Shown here: positions 38,995-51,854 of the stretch, piece by piece
Layout of the letters: each line of letters begins with the position of its first letter
Position numbering within the stretch: the first letter of the stretch is position 1
Made by a program: the position numbers and the translations under genes
The notes under the pieces: model-generated
What the model saw: only the letters and a program-made list of their open reading frames with translations
Database searches by the model: none
Told to the model about the DNA's origin: nothing
Source of the DNA: Owenia fusiformis
Lineage: Eukaryota > Annelida > Polychaeta > Sabellida > Oweniidae
Reading direction: 5' to 3'
Assembly: GCA_903813345.2 (NCBI GenBank)
Contig: CAIIXF020000007.1
Location: 14,924,714-14,988,713, forward strand
Length of the DNA stretch: 64,000 nt

Positions 38995-41109
38995 CTCTTA
39001 AATGCTGATGAAGGAAGGACATTTACTCAGAGGACATTGAATTTTAGAAACAGTAAATTGGTTATCAACAGCAAATTTACAAAAGAAAAAAAATCACATA
39101 TTTACTATCTACATTCTATCCAATCATGAATACCACCCAAAGTGCACAACTGGCCCTCGGTTGCTAATGAGATTCTTGGGGCTGTGTAACAGAAATTTAG
39201 AGTCAATTACAATTTGTTGAAATAGGCCTTCGTGGCCTTATCATAATCATTCAATAAAACTGACCATATGGAACAGGTTTCAAAACTACATTAATAGAGT
39301 ACAAGGTAGACTAAAGATCTGGGAAATAGGTAAAAGAATGTTATGGTCGGTTGAGTCAGTCGTAATAATCAAAGAAAAATGTCCCGTGATGTTCAGGTGA
39401 CATTTAATTTTGTATTAAATTATTACAAGGAATATTGAATACATGTAGTTTCGACTCTTAATCCTGAGTTGGACATTTTGTCACTATGCAATCTTGTATA
39501 TCTAAATTAAGATGTCGGTTTAATGTGGAAATAGTGCAATATCATTTCATTGTGTAAAATTGTAAATATTAACTATACATGTACTGTTATACAGTGTTAT
39601 TAATGTACTCTACAATTAGTTACGAGTATTAAAAAATAAAGAATATTTTATTATTTGTAGATACTGTGTTATTGTTTTATGAGTTGTGCCACCAACCAAA
39701 TGTATCGATACTGTATTTGTCTTTAATTTGGCGCTCCTTAATTTAGCGATTCTGGAATATCAAACATATTGGGAGTCTTTAGTTTGGCCGTTTTCAAGGG
39801 GATAATAACATGGTAATAGTCTCTAAGGTGAGCTTGGAATTGCAATGCTTAGACCCAGAATCAGAATGTCAAGGTTGAAAATCTGGAAAAGTTATTCTTT
39901 GAAATATTCTTCCCTTGTGTTTTTTTGTTTCGTTGCGGAACGGCATAAATGAGCCCACGATGAAAGACGTCAAATTACCAGGGATTTTGGTGAGTATTTA
40001 ATCTGCCACATTCACCAGATTAAAATGCTGACCAAATTGGAGAGAGAGTAGATCATCGATAGACCTCTGCTTTTCCATTATTTCACAAGTACATGTAAGA
40101 GATTGCAAATAAATTTGATTTAAGTCTTACACTTTATTTACTTGGGGAAAGGGTATATACTACAGTATGCCTACAAACCTAATTACATTTAGGGAAGAGT
40201 GTATGCGTCCTTTTAATCACGTTTAAGTGTAAATATTCTATTTATCACCCATTTGATTTCTCAGTCAGAAGTTCAATCTTTTTCTTGTATATTCTGTCAT
40301 TTCTCAATGTTTTGATGAACTGCATGTATTATTTCATCACAATACAATTACTATTTTGCAGGCGTTGTGAATGTGAATTAGGCAAATTTAAATGGATATA
40401 TAACGTAATGTTTGGATTATATTTTAGCTTTACAGAATAAGAATATTCATAGATTTTGAAAAGGATGTCTTTGTAATGACTTCAGCTTGTACTCTTTATT
40501 TCCCATCTGTACAATTGATGGATCTGATCAGTATACATAGTGAATTAGGGGGCCAAAAAATTCAGCTTATGAAATGCTTATTATTGATTTACATAGTAAA
40601 AATTCCTAGATCTTTTGCACCACCCAGGTCAAAAATAATTTCAACATCATAAATGAATTTTTGAACAGTAAACCCCCGTTGGCAATGCTGGCTACAGGCA
40701 TGAGCCATATATATCACCAGTAGTCGATAAAATAACATGTATTTTTATTACAGAGCACTGAATCTGCATGACCTTTCAGGTATCAAGATGAAATTTTGAG
40801 AATGATGCGTTTGAAAGGAACTCAGAAGACTTGCTTATTTTGAAATAATGGCAAAGAAAGTGAACCATATTTCAAACCTAACCTTACATTTTAAAATGCC
40901 TTTTCTCATTGCCATGAACATCGGTGTTCTTCTTTCAACACATTATTTTGTTACACAAGATGCATCGAGAGGTTCCATCACTAAAGTAATTCCAAATTTA
41001 AGGGTTGCATTACATACATATGTACATATGTACACCTTGTGTATTTTCTTTTTCAAGCACACATTATACAATTTATACAAAGAAATTGTTATCTTATAAA
41101 AAAGTTATA
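38995..41109. other. Convergent intergenic region between BLOC1S1 and PYM1
   Basis: The first 650 bp are the BLOC1S1 3' untranslated region. From 39660 to 41100 I find no gene I can support. An 83-codon plus-strand frame at 40848-41099 has one hydrophobic stretch (FLIAMNIGVLLST) but no recognised family and no splice partners; a fragment about a missing TTTGGCG-type motif at 39720-39790 resembles text at 47190-47270, so it is repeat-derived. Confidence 0.5.
39635..39640 (+). terminator. Poly(A) signal of BLOC1S1
   Basis: AATAAA lies 640 nt after the BLOC1S1 stop in an AT-rich 3' region and is followed by T-rich sequence. It is the best-placed candidate; no earlier canonical hexamer stands out with such downstream context. 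Confidence 0.5.
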
Positions 41110-41115
41110 TTTATT
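41110..41115 (-). terminator. Poly(A) signal of PYM1
   Basis: On the minus strand AATAAA lies 60 nt after the PYM1 stop codon, giving a very short 3' untranslated region. Further T/A-rich sequence follows. Confidence 0.6.
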
Positions 41116-41175
41116 CATAAAAATTCAGATTGCAAGGTAAATGTAATTTAATGTAAATGAATTTCATTTTAATCA

Positions 41176-44100
41176 TTAAAATCCTTCAAGTTGTAACTCC
41201 AGATCTTGTATCTCATCGACAACTTCTTCTCGTCTCGCCACTTTCTCAAGTTGATCCTTCTCTGGGTTGGCCAACTCCCCAGATTCAATCTTAACTTTTA
41301 ATTCATCAATTTTCCTCAACTTTTTCTTTAAATTCTTAATCTTTTTGTCAATATCAGTTGAGACAACAGGAATATCTGTCTGTGTTTTGACATTGTCAGC
41401 AGTTTTGTTTTTACTATCATTTATTGTAGATTGTTTTAAATCTGAAGTTATTTGGTCCATATTTGTAGTTTCTTTCTTTTTGTTTTCCTTGCGTCTTAAA
41501 TTTTTCTTAGCAGATTTCGATAATCCTGGGATTAGGATACCTGCTGTGTCTGATTTACTTATATGTGGTGCATCAGATGCCAAACCAGGGCATGCTGGGA
41601 TACTCTTAGCCCATTGGTGTCCCTTAGATTCATACCTGGAATGTAAAGTTGAAATTTGAAGCATGTGATATCAAACAGAATATGTAATCTTTATAGACTT
41701 TTTTCTAGATTGAGAAGTTTAACATTGCAGCAATACTGGGCCAATTAATCAGGCGAAAAATTTATTGATTTTAGATTCATCAATATTTTTAAATTGATTG
41801 ATATTTTTCAACCGAAGATAATTTAGAAGCATTTAAAATTGCATCCACAGCTAAATTGAAATAACTGAAATCTGTATATATCTTCTTCTTCGCGGCGTCA
41901 CAGAAAACACTTCCGGTTTAATAATCAAGGATTTTATCGATCAGAAAATATTTTTTTATGAATTTGTCCAATATCTGCTTAAATATGGTACAGTATATGT
42001 ATATTTGTGATTCTTAAATTACAAAATAGGTAGGGTAAAGAATGAGTCAAAGTCGTTTGATCTCGTCCCAGAAGCAATATTTTGTCATTTCTGTCCCCTT
42101 GGAATTCCTTTAAAAGCAAATATCCCAAATCTCAATAAAATCAAGATTAAACAAAAATAAAGAACAAAAACTATGAACTCTGCTCTATTCTCAAATACTT
42201 ACGCAGCAACTTCATCTGGGGGAATATATCCATCTTTCACTTTCTTTGGTTTGCGCCATGTTCCATCAGGCCTTTGGGTAGCAGGAAGGTAAAGTTCACC
42301 TAAAACATAACAGACTTGCATGTAGGCTATGGTTGGCTCGATAAGTTCAGAGGTGTATCCATGGGCTCTTTAGGGAGCCTTTCTCTGTTTTTTTTATATT
42401 AGGGACAGACACATCAGACAGTTTCAAAATTCTCGGTTCTGTTCAGTTTTTGAATCCCTCGGTTCAGTTTTCGGTTCAGTCATTTGGCTGTTTGGTTCTT
42501 ATCACACTTACTACATTCTGCAATGATCATAAAAAAATTAGTGTGAAACAAAATTAGCCTCTGAAATGTATGATTACTGTGTATTCAATCGCATGTTATA
42601 GGCTACATCTTGAAATTTCATGAATGTAATTCTAAAAACTTAACTTTCTGTTGAAATAATATGTATGTTTCAGCTGAATTTGACACTAATTGTATGCTAA
42701 TATATTTTTCTTGATCTACATTTTTTTTAGAGAATGTGCATTTATGAACAGTAATTTCCCCCCAATTAAATGTCTGTTAAAAAACAGAAGCAAATGATTT
42801 CTAAACTTAACAAAGCATCTAGGCCAATGATGGTCTCAGCTCTGTCTGACCCCAAGTTCATAGCGCAAATTATAGTACAGTAAACATGTATTATGGACTC
42901 CGGTTTACTCTGCCCTCTCTGCACCATAGCCTTTATCCTATAGTTTTGCCAATTTTTGAAAATTGGCTGATTATGTCAGACTTTGGGTTAGCCCAACAAC
43001 ATTAGACCTAGCCTGGGGACTCGTTTTGAGACCCTATCTGTTGCAAGACTTATGCCTGGCACAATCATCACCATGTTATTAAGTGTTTTTAAGTTTCACA
43101 AGGATCCTGCCATGACCGTGGTAGTGTTATCATGATAGCCTGGTATAACCGTGACAATGCTATATTATATTGCATGGCCTGTCATGACCGTGGTAATGTT
43201 AAAGCCTGATATGACCGTGACAATGGTTGCAAGGCCTGCCATGATCGTGGTAATGTTAAAGCCCGATATGATCGTGACAATGGTTGCAAGGCCTGGCATG
43301 ACTGTGGTAATGTTAAAGCACAATATGACCATGACAATGGTTAAATTAAGTGACATTTAGTAGCATGAGGATACTGTAACGAAAAATTTCATCGTTTATC
43401 TACCTTAAATATGTAAATCTAGACTACTACTACATGAACATGTACTACTACTTTAACTCATAATTCATTTCCACAAACTATAATTCTAATCTCATTCAAG
43501 AACATGAACATTGTCACGGTCATATCAGACTTTAACATTACCACAGTCATGACAGGCCTTACAACCATTGCCACAGTCATATAAGGCTTTAACATTACCA
43601 CGGTCATGACAGGCCTTGCAATATAATATAGCATTGTCACGGTCATATCAGGCTTTAACATTACCACGGTAATGACAGGCCTTGCAATATAATATAGCAT
43701 TGTCACGGTTATACCAGGCTTTCACGATAACAATACCACGGTCATGGCAGGATCCTTGCGAAACTTAAAAGCACTTAATAACATGGTGACGGTTGTGCCA
43801 GGCATAAGTCTTGCAATAGATAGCATGTGCTTGTTTTTTATCTGACATGTCTTATGGAACGGCCAAGATAATTCCCAATAGTAAAGAAAGCCATTATTGA
43901 GTTTAACGACGTTGAATAACTTCGGGTCAGACTGAGGATGTGAGGTACAGTTGGGAACAAAAATAAATGACAGGTCGATTTTCGATCACCATTTCCTAAT
44001 CATGGTTGTCTCAGTGAAAGCCCATAATTTCCAATATTGTCTAAGTACATATCCTTGTATATTTTACATTTTGTATAATCTCATCCACTGATGTATGGCC

Positions 44101-46083
44101 TCTTAAAAATTCTCTTATTTTTAACATGGGAAATCCTCACTTCAGCAAATCCACCGAGACCCTATCTGTTGCAAGACTAACGCCTGGTGTAACCGTCGCC
44201 ATGTTATTCAGTGTTTTTAAGTAGCGCAAGGATCCTGTCATGACCGTGGCAATGTTATCGTGAAAGCCTGGTATAACCGCGACAATGCTGTATTATATTG
44301 CAATGCCTGCCATGACCGTGACAATGTAATATAGTTCTGCAAGGCTTGGCATGACCGTGACAATGTAATATAGTACTGCAAGGCCTGGCATGACCGTGAC
44401 AATGTAATATACTGTAGTACTGCAAGGCCTGGCATGACAGTGACAATGTTATATAATTATGCAAGGCCTGACATGACCGAGACAATGTAATATAGTATTG
44501 CAAGTTCGCGTATGAGAGTGGTAATGTAGAAATATATGATTGCTATAAGTGACCGTGACAATGTGTATTTCAAAACCTGGCATGAATGTTACGATGTATA
44601 ATGGGATCACAAAGCCTGGTATGACCATGACAATGTAATACAGTATTGCAAGGCCAGGTATGATGGTGGTAATGTAGAAATTTAGGCTTAGTCCTACTAT
44701 GACCGTTATAATGTATTGCAATGATTAGTAAATATGTATGACATTAATGCCAGGAATATCCTTAACAATTTTAAGTGATCGTCATCATCCTTGCTGCAAG
44801 GGTATTTTACAAGTATATACCCTTGCTTCTCTCTATTCAATTGTTGGGCTTGAGCAAACAAACTGGACATTTAAACAATATTAGCCTACACCACATACCC
44901 TAAGAGAACTACTACACACAGTGTACGAGGGTAATTAAAATCCTGTTGAACGGTCCACAAAGCTGTCTTTATGCTATAGCAGTATGCCCTTACATATCTT
45001 ATGACTTAGAAATTTGTAATCTATAACAAAAAATCATAGGATTTAAACAAATATTAGCTTAAGAATAAGACATCATCCGTAGAACATTCTATAGTATGTC
45101 CAAAATTAAAATGTTTAACCATTTTACGAAAAAGAAAAAGAATACTGCAGAAATAAGGTGGTTTGAAGAGACACAAATGGTAAGATTATTCATAAGTTCC
45201 AGGAAATGAGACATGTAATTGGACAATTCGCACAACGCATCTTCTGCGTTGACCACTAGGAAACTCAGCTTACATGAGGCCCCTAGAATGAAACTACCTG
45301 GGCTTGAGTGAAGGGCTGAATTAAGCATAAATGAAGTCCTTTGAAGAAGGATGGATCGTCATTACAATTAAACAGTTTAATACTAACTACCTTAATCATG
45401 TCAAAATCAAAACTACTATACATTAATATTCACATTCGCTTATAAACCACAATAAAGGCCACGGTCACGCCAGGCTTCCACGATAACACTTCCAGGGTCA
45501 TGACAGGCCTTGCAATATCATACAGCATTGTCACGGTTATACCAGCCTGCCACGGTTATACCAGGCTTACACGATAACACTACCACGGTCATGGCAGGAT
45601 CCTTGCGCTACTTAAAAAACACTGATTAACATGGCGGCGGTTGTGGCAGGCGTAAGTCTTGCAATAGATAGCATGTGAATCCACCTGTCAAGTGTCATTT
45701 ATTTATGTTCCAAAGTACCTGTGTCAATTGACTGATTCTGCAAAACCTTGAGGAATATAAGCTAATATTGTGCTATTCTGGCTATTATACTCTGCTCTTG
45801 CAGGTTGAGCCACCGATAGATCAGGTGTTGATACAGGTACCTGTGAAACTGTCAGGCACAGACTGTGAAATTATGTGAAGTGTCCAGAACACACAAAAGT
45901 TTTGAGAGAATGGTTCATTCAATGTTTTTACATCAAGCAGATATCTTTTGAATACCAAACTTTGGCTACAATAAATGTAAATGTATTGGAATAACATGGG
46001 TTCAATGATGACGGTAAAATCGCGTCTATTATCTTACCATCCTCTCCTCTAATCACTCCACTTCTCACTGGAGCATTTGCCAT
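41176..46083 (-). CDS. PYM1: PYM homolog, exon junction complex-associated factor
   Basis: PYM binds the Mago-Y14 pair and the small ribosomal subunit, and removes exon junction complexes from translated mRNA in the cytoplasm. Three exons, 46038-46083, 42203-42299 and 41176-41635, join in phase to 200 residues (family about 200). The N-terminal Mago-Y14 binding part is clear at residues 16-46: [18 protein letters not shown], then [11 protein letters not shown]. The middle is low-complexity and lysine-rich, and the C-terminus ends with a coiled-coil pattern, [19 protein letters not shown] and [12 protein letters not shown], like known PYM ends. Exon 1 carries only 15 codons, and intron 1 (3.7 kb) contains nested transposons. 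It is divergent from DNAJC28, 1.9 kb away. Confidence 0.94.
43028..43829. mobile_element. Foldback element 1, hAT-like, minisatellite arms
   Basis: An 802-bp element starting GAGACCCTATCTGTTGCAAG and ending with the inverse TTGCAATAGATAGCATGTG. Flanking octamers are CTCGTTTT (43020-43027) and CTTGTTTT (43830-43837), seven of eight identical. Each arm contains repeats of the core CATGACCGTGACAATG, arranged as 27-28-bp half units (43160-43340 on one arm, inverted at 43505-43745), around a unique loop at about 43355-43495. There is no transposase. Confidence 0.75.
43948..45715. mobile_element. Mariner-type miniature element (copy B), split by a foldback insertion
   Basis: The left part (43948-44155) matches copy A at 33982-34217 almost end to end in reverse orientation, starting CAGTTGGGAACAAAAATAAA. 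The right end (45678-45715) has the other inverted repeat and TA at 45716-45717; TA is also at 43946-43947. Everything from 44156 to 45677 is a separate insertion. Lies in PYM1 intron 1. Confidence 0.75.
44156..45677. mobile_element. Foldback element 2, hAT-like, minisatellite arms, nested
   Basis: Same ends as foldback element 1 (GAGACCCTATCTGTTGCAAG at the left, TTGCAATAGATAGCATGTG at the right) and flanked by a perfect octamer AATCCACC at 44148-44155 and 45678-45685. Copy A of the host element has this sequence only once (GCAAATCCACCTG on its minus strand), proving a duplication at insertion. The left arm carries about a dozen copies of CATGACCGTGACAATG at roughly 39-bp spacing; the right arm is shorter; a 700-bp loop (44730-45440) separates them. 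No transposase. Confidence 0.8.
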
Positions 46084-47947
46084 CTTTGTGAAACTGTGAC
46101 ACACCCCATATATATTTTGACATGCTTATTTCAAAGCCCCATATTATAAAATATTTAATTTTTCTTATCAAATAAACACCATTCAAATAGACAATAACCA
46201 AACCAATATGTTTCTAATGGTCATTTTATCGATTCAACAGTAAAATATGAGACATTTGGAATCTTCCAATAGCTTTTGTGGGGTTCGTCAATGTGACCTT
46301 GAACTTGGTCTGTTCAAGATATTTTTTTACATTTTGAAAAGTTATGCAAGTTTGGGTAATTATTCACAGTATTATTCTTTTTATACCAATATACTAGATG
46401 CGAGTAGAAATAATCTTGATTTGCGTCATTAAATATTCAAATTTTAGTCAAAGTGATGTCATATTTGAAATCTACATGTAAAAGTACATCTAGAAATATG
46501 GTTTCGAAAATTGTTTATCAACTTTGAAAATTTAATTTTTTTTGAAAATGTGACTTCTAGTTCGGGTTGATTCCCCATAGACCCCATGTTACAGAATCAC
46601 AAAAAGTGAAATATCTTTTCTTGTATTGGACAGATAACATTTTCTTTTACTGGACATATTTTAATTTACATAACAATTAGATACATAAGGGTTATATGAA
46701 AATTGAACCACTAAAACAGATGTAATTTAAGTTAAAGGGAACATTCTACTATACCCGCCATGCTATCTGACCCGAACGGGCCACCTGGGGGTGAAACTGG
46801 TAACTACTTACTCGTATCTGCGTTATTAAATAGATAAAATCTCTTGTTGTTCTAGTTCTTATTGGTATGGTATTGTTCAAACACACGGAGTATCCAGTGT
46901 AGCTCAGATTTGAGAATTCTAGGCTAGTCTACATTGAAAATTCAGTTTATTTATTTAGCCTATTCAAATTGTTTCAACTTGTAGGCTAGGCTAGATCAGA
47001 TGATTATAGTCTATAACTATATATAACTTCGAGGCATTCCACAGATACCAGCCAGATCATATTTATGGTAGTAGGTAATGGACATATATTGTACTAACAT
47101 GACGAATTTGAACAAATTTTGAAAGAAAATATTCAACTGGAAAATGTGGTAAATGTTGTTCTGTGCAAATCCCCCAGTTTTTAGGAATTTGGCGATGACT
47201 TATAATTTGGCGGACTCAAATAGTTTGGCAGATCCGCTAAATTAAAACAGCCACCAAATTAAGTAGAAGTATAGTATTTTTGTACGCTAACCTGCTGTAC
47301 ATTCAGAATATACCATCAGTTCAATATACCAACAAAACACAATCTAGTATTCTCTCAAAAGTAATTGCAATCACACCTTTGATGGCTGGGCTTCATAATG
47401 ACCTAGATCCTTAAGCCTTGTATATACCGCTATATTGCGTTTCAATTGTTTCAATCGATTCAATCATTTCAATGCATGCATCATTTCCTCTGTTTCAATG
47501 CTTGCGTCATTTTGAGCATTTTAATCATTTTAATTGGGTCGCCTTTGCATATGAAATTATACATTGTATTTCGCCGATTGTGCCCGTTTCGCAATTTCAA
47601 GAATTTCAATCAAACAAGCAATTCAGGAAGAAATGGGCAAAGTAATTGAAAAGAAAAACGAACATGAACATTTCTCGTCTCAAGCATTTCGCCTAAACTT
47701 TTCAATCGATACGTCTTGGAAAAATTACAGTTACAAGCATTTCAATCAATTCGCCTGAGCTATTTTCACTTTCAATTTTATTTCAAGCAGTTCGGCCATT
47801 CGCCCCCATTTCAAGCATTTTGCCTGCCAGTGTATACACCCCTTTAGATCAAAATAACTCAAAAGGATATTTCTATTTCCAGATGGCAATGGCTGCAGTA
47901 AAGGTAATATGGCACTAAAATTTTATTTCTGAACATAAACATCAAAC
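46084..47947. other. Divergent intergenic region between PYM1 and DNAJC28
   Basis: No gene seen. Position 47190-47270 carries alternating TTTGGCG/AAATTA text also found near 39720. From 47436 to 47830 the sequence is a degenerate repeat of ATTTCAAT/ATTTCAAG. A stretch at 47891-47911 (ATGGCAATGGCTGCAGTAAAG) sits between an AG and a GTAATA and could be an alternative tiny 5' exon of DNAJC28, but it is not needed. Confidence 0.5.
47436..47830. repeat. Degenerate TTTCAAT-rich low-complexity tract
   Basis: Repeated hits of TTTCAATC, TTTCAATG and TTTCAAGC at irregular 9-20-bp spacing over 400 bp upstream of DNAJC28. Overlapping open frames here are a by-product of the simple sequence. Confidence 0.5.
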
Positions 47948-50900
47948 ATGTTGTCATACAGGAGATTTGTGACATTTATAACATCCCACCACACATGCAA
48001 TATATTACACCATGCAAGGTTATTAAAGACTCATAGCTCTACAATATCAGAATACTATGCTGTGATGGGTGTGCCACATGGCTGTTCACTGGAGGAGCTC
48101 AAGGAAGCGTATATCAAGCTTGCAAAAAGACTTCATCCTGACAGTAGAAATAAAGATGCTGATGGAGCACAGTTTGCAATTGTGGAAAATGCTTACAGGA
48201 GACTACAGGTACAAAAGATGAACCAATACAGGTGGTAAAATCAAGGAATATTAAAATACTACAACCAGTTTATAGTTTATATACAGGGTGTCCCGAAAGT
48301 ATGGGGCCCCCCCTAGGCAGACATACACCAATGTTCCCATAGTATGTGTCATATATCATTTTAAAGCTTATCCAAAGTTACATTGATTTGCCAAGTATCA
48401 TCGTTCAACTTACAAATGGGAAAAAGTTACAGTCATTTCAAAACTTAGTGTATGGCCAAAAGTAAAGTTAAAATCAGTATCCTGGAAACACTGCTAGCCT
48501 GAATGTGACCAAAAATATGGGTGCTATCGTTAAAGAGAGGATGGATATTGAGTTCTAAAAAGAGGACGTTTAGGGTAGATACTCCAAGGAAACTCTTCTA
48601 AAATGCCTTAAAAAGGTTTTATGAGGATTATTAAATGCCATACCCCTATTTGCAGTGTATTAAAGGTCATATCTGGAAAATATTGCTGCTGTTAACATGG
48701 CCAAGGGAGACACGGCGACCATTAATTTTGTGTAAAACTAAACTTTAATTTTGGTAAAACACTACATTTTGAAATGTGTGTAACTTTTTCCCGTTTGTGA
48801 GTTGAACCATGATACTTGGCAAATCAATGTAACTTTGGACAAGCTTTGAAATGATATATGACACATACTATGGGAACATTGGTGTATGTCTGCCTAGGGG
48901 GGGGGCCCATACTTTTGGGACACCCTGTAGTTTGAATGCAATATTTCCAATGTCCTGAAACTATTCTTAAATTACATTTCACACATAGCTAGGCAAGATG
49001 TGTCTGATTCCAGCCAATCCGAACACAGTATTTCATATAACTGCATGCATTATATAACCAACAATTTACCCAAGGTCATTTGTTGAAATTATTAACACAA
49101 TACCAACAAATTACATGTGTATTGTGCAAGTCTCTGTTTTCCAAGTAATATTTTGAATATTTTAACATGACTTTACAACACAGCTGCTCAATAAAATATT
49201 ATTCATGTTATTAGAGTTTCATTTAATGACATTTCAGGAACATATCCAAAGTGAAGCATCAGGTGAAAATAAGGCAACAGAAGAGGAGGGTGAAGTGATA
49301 CAGATCAAGCACACAGTTCCACAACACAGACAGTATCTTGGTTATGAGGTAGTGCTCATGAAGAATTTCATATTTGCTCATTCAAATTTATCATTAGATA
49401 GATACACTGTAAAACCTAAAATGATCAAGTTATCATGAAAAGCACATGTTTAAGAACTAGACGTAGTCCTACATGTCAGCATGTAGCTAAGATAAAACAG
49501 CTGTGTTACATTTAGTTTGTTCATCCATGTTTTTCCTCAAGAAGATCGGCACGCAATAAAGTAGGAATCTCTTTCCTCTATTTTATGCATGTATGTAGAT
49601 AACTCTTTCATGACAATTGGTCCAATGATGATCACCCCATATATATTCCTCCAAAATGAAATAATCTCCCATCATAACACGATTAATGTAAATTTGAACT
49701 TTCATTTTATTGGTCTGAGACCACTGACTGCAATTATTCATATGTCATACTGTGATTGGTCAAAAAAACATTTATTTCTACAAACAGGAACAAAATGGGC
49801 GATCCAAAATTTTGTAAACATGCCTCAAACAACAAATTATTACTTTCCGGTATAATAAAGCAATATTATGACTTGTTATTCTGCATCAAGATATGGGATA
49901 TAAGGAATTTGATTATGTTGATTAAAACATCACAATTATGTCTAGATGTTGGAAAATTTGCTCAAAATGAAAATGATATGTTCAAGAAGAAATTTGTATG
50001 TTGAAGAAGCAAGTTCAACGGTGGACAAGACTCTTCCCCTCTTTTCTTATAGGGTGTTGGTTTTGGGACACCCACTCAGCGAGAAAAGCAGTACCAGCAG
50101 TACAAGGTGGCCAGAGCACAGGACACTGTAACAGATCGCAGGATAGAGAAACATGCTGGGCAGTATGAAACAGCAGTGATAGTCAAGGACAAGAAGCGCA
50201 GTCAGACTCACAGAGTCAAGTAAGTATACATAAAAATTCATGTATTCATGTAGGCCATACTGTGAAGTAGATGCTAATTTTTTAACTTAGCATTTTACCT
50301 AAAAGTCAAGGTCATTTCACTTTGACAAGTTCTCAAATTTTTCAATGAATTTATTTGATATCAAAATATAAAATACAACAGTAAAAAATATCTATAATTG
50401 TGATTGTACTAATAATACTTTGATCTGGTTGCAGGGGAAGTATAAACAGTGTCGTGAATGACTTGATTCTTGATGCAATGAATCGGGGTGATTTTGACAA
50501 TCTTCCTGGGGCAGGAAAACCATTGAAGCATACCACCTACAATATAGGGGTAGATTCCACCACACACAACCTCAATAAGATTCTAGTCAACAATGGCTTT
50601 GCTCCTGAGTGGGTCATGCTGCAGAAAGATATCAAGTAAGTGCTTGTTTATTTATTTATGCATCGTAAGGCTTAATAGTGATCACTTCTCTCTAGTGAGC
50701 CCCTCTCTTGGGGGTAGCTAGTAGATCAAATAAAATAATGCAGTTGTTTAAGAAGAATCTGTCCATTTTCAGGTCAGAACATAAAAAAGGCAGAAAACAA
50801 TTATGCAGAAAGAGACTCTTTTTAGGAGGACTTCCCTTTACATCTAGTCAAGAAAAACTTTGGAAGGGATACACAGATGACTTTCGCCAAACTATAGCAG

Positions 50901-51193
50901 ATGTTAATAAATTAATAGATAAGTTCAACATGATAGTCCCTTCAATGCAGTGGCAAATGTTTCATTACAAAACAGAGCCTTTTATTAAACAAACTTTAGA
51001 TGCAGATTTAGAAGCATTGGCTCAGGAACTTGGTGAAAAAATAGCAAAATTCTCAGGAAATCAGCAAGAGTGCAGAAACTTTGATCCAGGAATGTCTGGA
51101 GGGCCTGGTGATGAAAATGCAGTATTTAAGGAATTTTACAATGAAATTAAATCTTGGTTTTTAAATTTAAAGACAGAGAAAAAAGATGGTTAG
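47948..51193 (+). CDS. DNAJC28: DnaJ homolog subfamily C member 28
   Basis: A J-domain protein with a C-terminal DUF1992 region; J domains stimulate Hsp70 ATPases, and human DNAJC28 has been linked to mitochondria/Golgi, with its exact role unclear. Exons 47948-48208, 49238-49348, 50053-50219, 50435-50635 and 50773-51193 join in phase to 386 residues, against 388 in human. Residues 1-33 are rich in Arg, His, Ser and Thr without acidic residues (MLSYRRFVTF start), fitting a mitochondrial presequence. The J domain is at about 35-87 with the catalytic HPD at 63-65. DUF1992 starts at about 183 (VVNDLILDAMNRGDFDNLPG, then GKPL) and includes APEWVMLQKDIK. The C-terminal 140 residues are one exon. 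Chosen start is the first Met before the presequence. Confidence 0.95.
48284..48927. mobile_element. 644-bp foldback miniature element in DNAJC28 intron 1
   Basis: Begins CAGGGTGTCCCGAAAGTATG and ends with the inverse, flanked by TA (48282-48283, 48928-48929). Arms of about 170 bp match closely (GCAGACATACACCAATGTTC at the left recurs inverted on the right) around a 300-bp centre. TA target and CAGGGTGTCCC ends fit a Tc1/mariner derivative. Confidence 0.8.
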
Positions 51194-51281
51194 CCTCACT
51201 CGTTTAGATGAAATTGACCAAGGCATGAAATAGATGTCACTATGAGAGCATCCACAAAATTCAACTGATACTATATAACAT

Positions 51282-51287
51282 AATAAA
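51282..51287 (+). terminator. Poly(A) signal of DNAJC28
   Basis: AATAAA lies 89 nt after the DNAJC28 stop codon, in a suitable AT-rich context. Confidence 0.6.
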
Positions 51288-51854
51288 CATATCACTGTCT
51301 TAAAGATGAACATATACTTGTTTCTGGTCATCGGATTTTCAAATGATATACCTGTCTATCTGTCCACAAATCTTTCTTTTTTATGTTTATTTGACATGTC
51401 CTATTTTAGAAAATATTATTTTACATGAGGAAGAAGTGTCCTTGGCTGTCCCCCCATCATCATTACCATAATAGTCTAGAAGACAATTCTTTAACAATTC
51501 TTTCAGTACGAATGTTTATTCAATGACTTTTTGAATTCTTTATTTAGCACTTTTTTAATTCAATATCAATGATTTTTAGTTTTCTGAAAATGTTGACTGA
51601 ATCCCCATTGGGACAATGTTCGAAACTATTGTTGATTTAGTATTATTAAGATCACAATTTTAAGGTTAAATCACAATATTCACATCTACAGGAACATCTA
51701 GTTGCATGCCAATGAAGTTGAACATTACTTTCTTTGTATTGAGAAGCTTACTTTATTTCTTCATGAATCAATCATTTCCAATGAGATTTATTATCATAAC
51801 TTTTTATTATCCTTTCATAATATTTATCTTTTTGGAAATATTGGTAACATAATG

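Noticed and set aside
40848-41099. Plus-strand 83-codon frame between BLOC1S1 and PYM1 with one hydrophobic segment.
   Set aside because: No family resemblance, no matching upstream exon in phase among the nearby AG/GT sites that I tried (around 39960, 40365 and 40752), and its end runs into the PYM1 3' end. Left as unproven.
43151-44721. Frames with repeating [14 protein letters not shown]-like or [13 protein letters not shown]-like text.
   Set aside because: These are translations of the foldback arm minisatellite; both strands give similar artefacts.
43020-45690. CRISPR-like array of regularly spaced repeats.
   Set aside because: Eukaryotic intron; spacers are not unique, repeats are degenerate and mirrored between arms, and no cas genes exist.
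47891-47911. Tiny exon ATGGCAATGGCTGCAGTAAAG upstream of DNAJC28.
   Set aside because: It has AG before and GTAATA after, but the ATG at 47948 gives a complete protein of the right length with a good presequence, and no acceptor between the two joins them. Could still be an untranslated or alternative exon.
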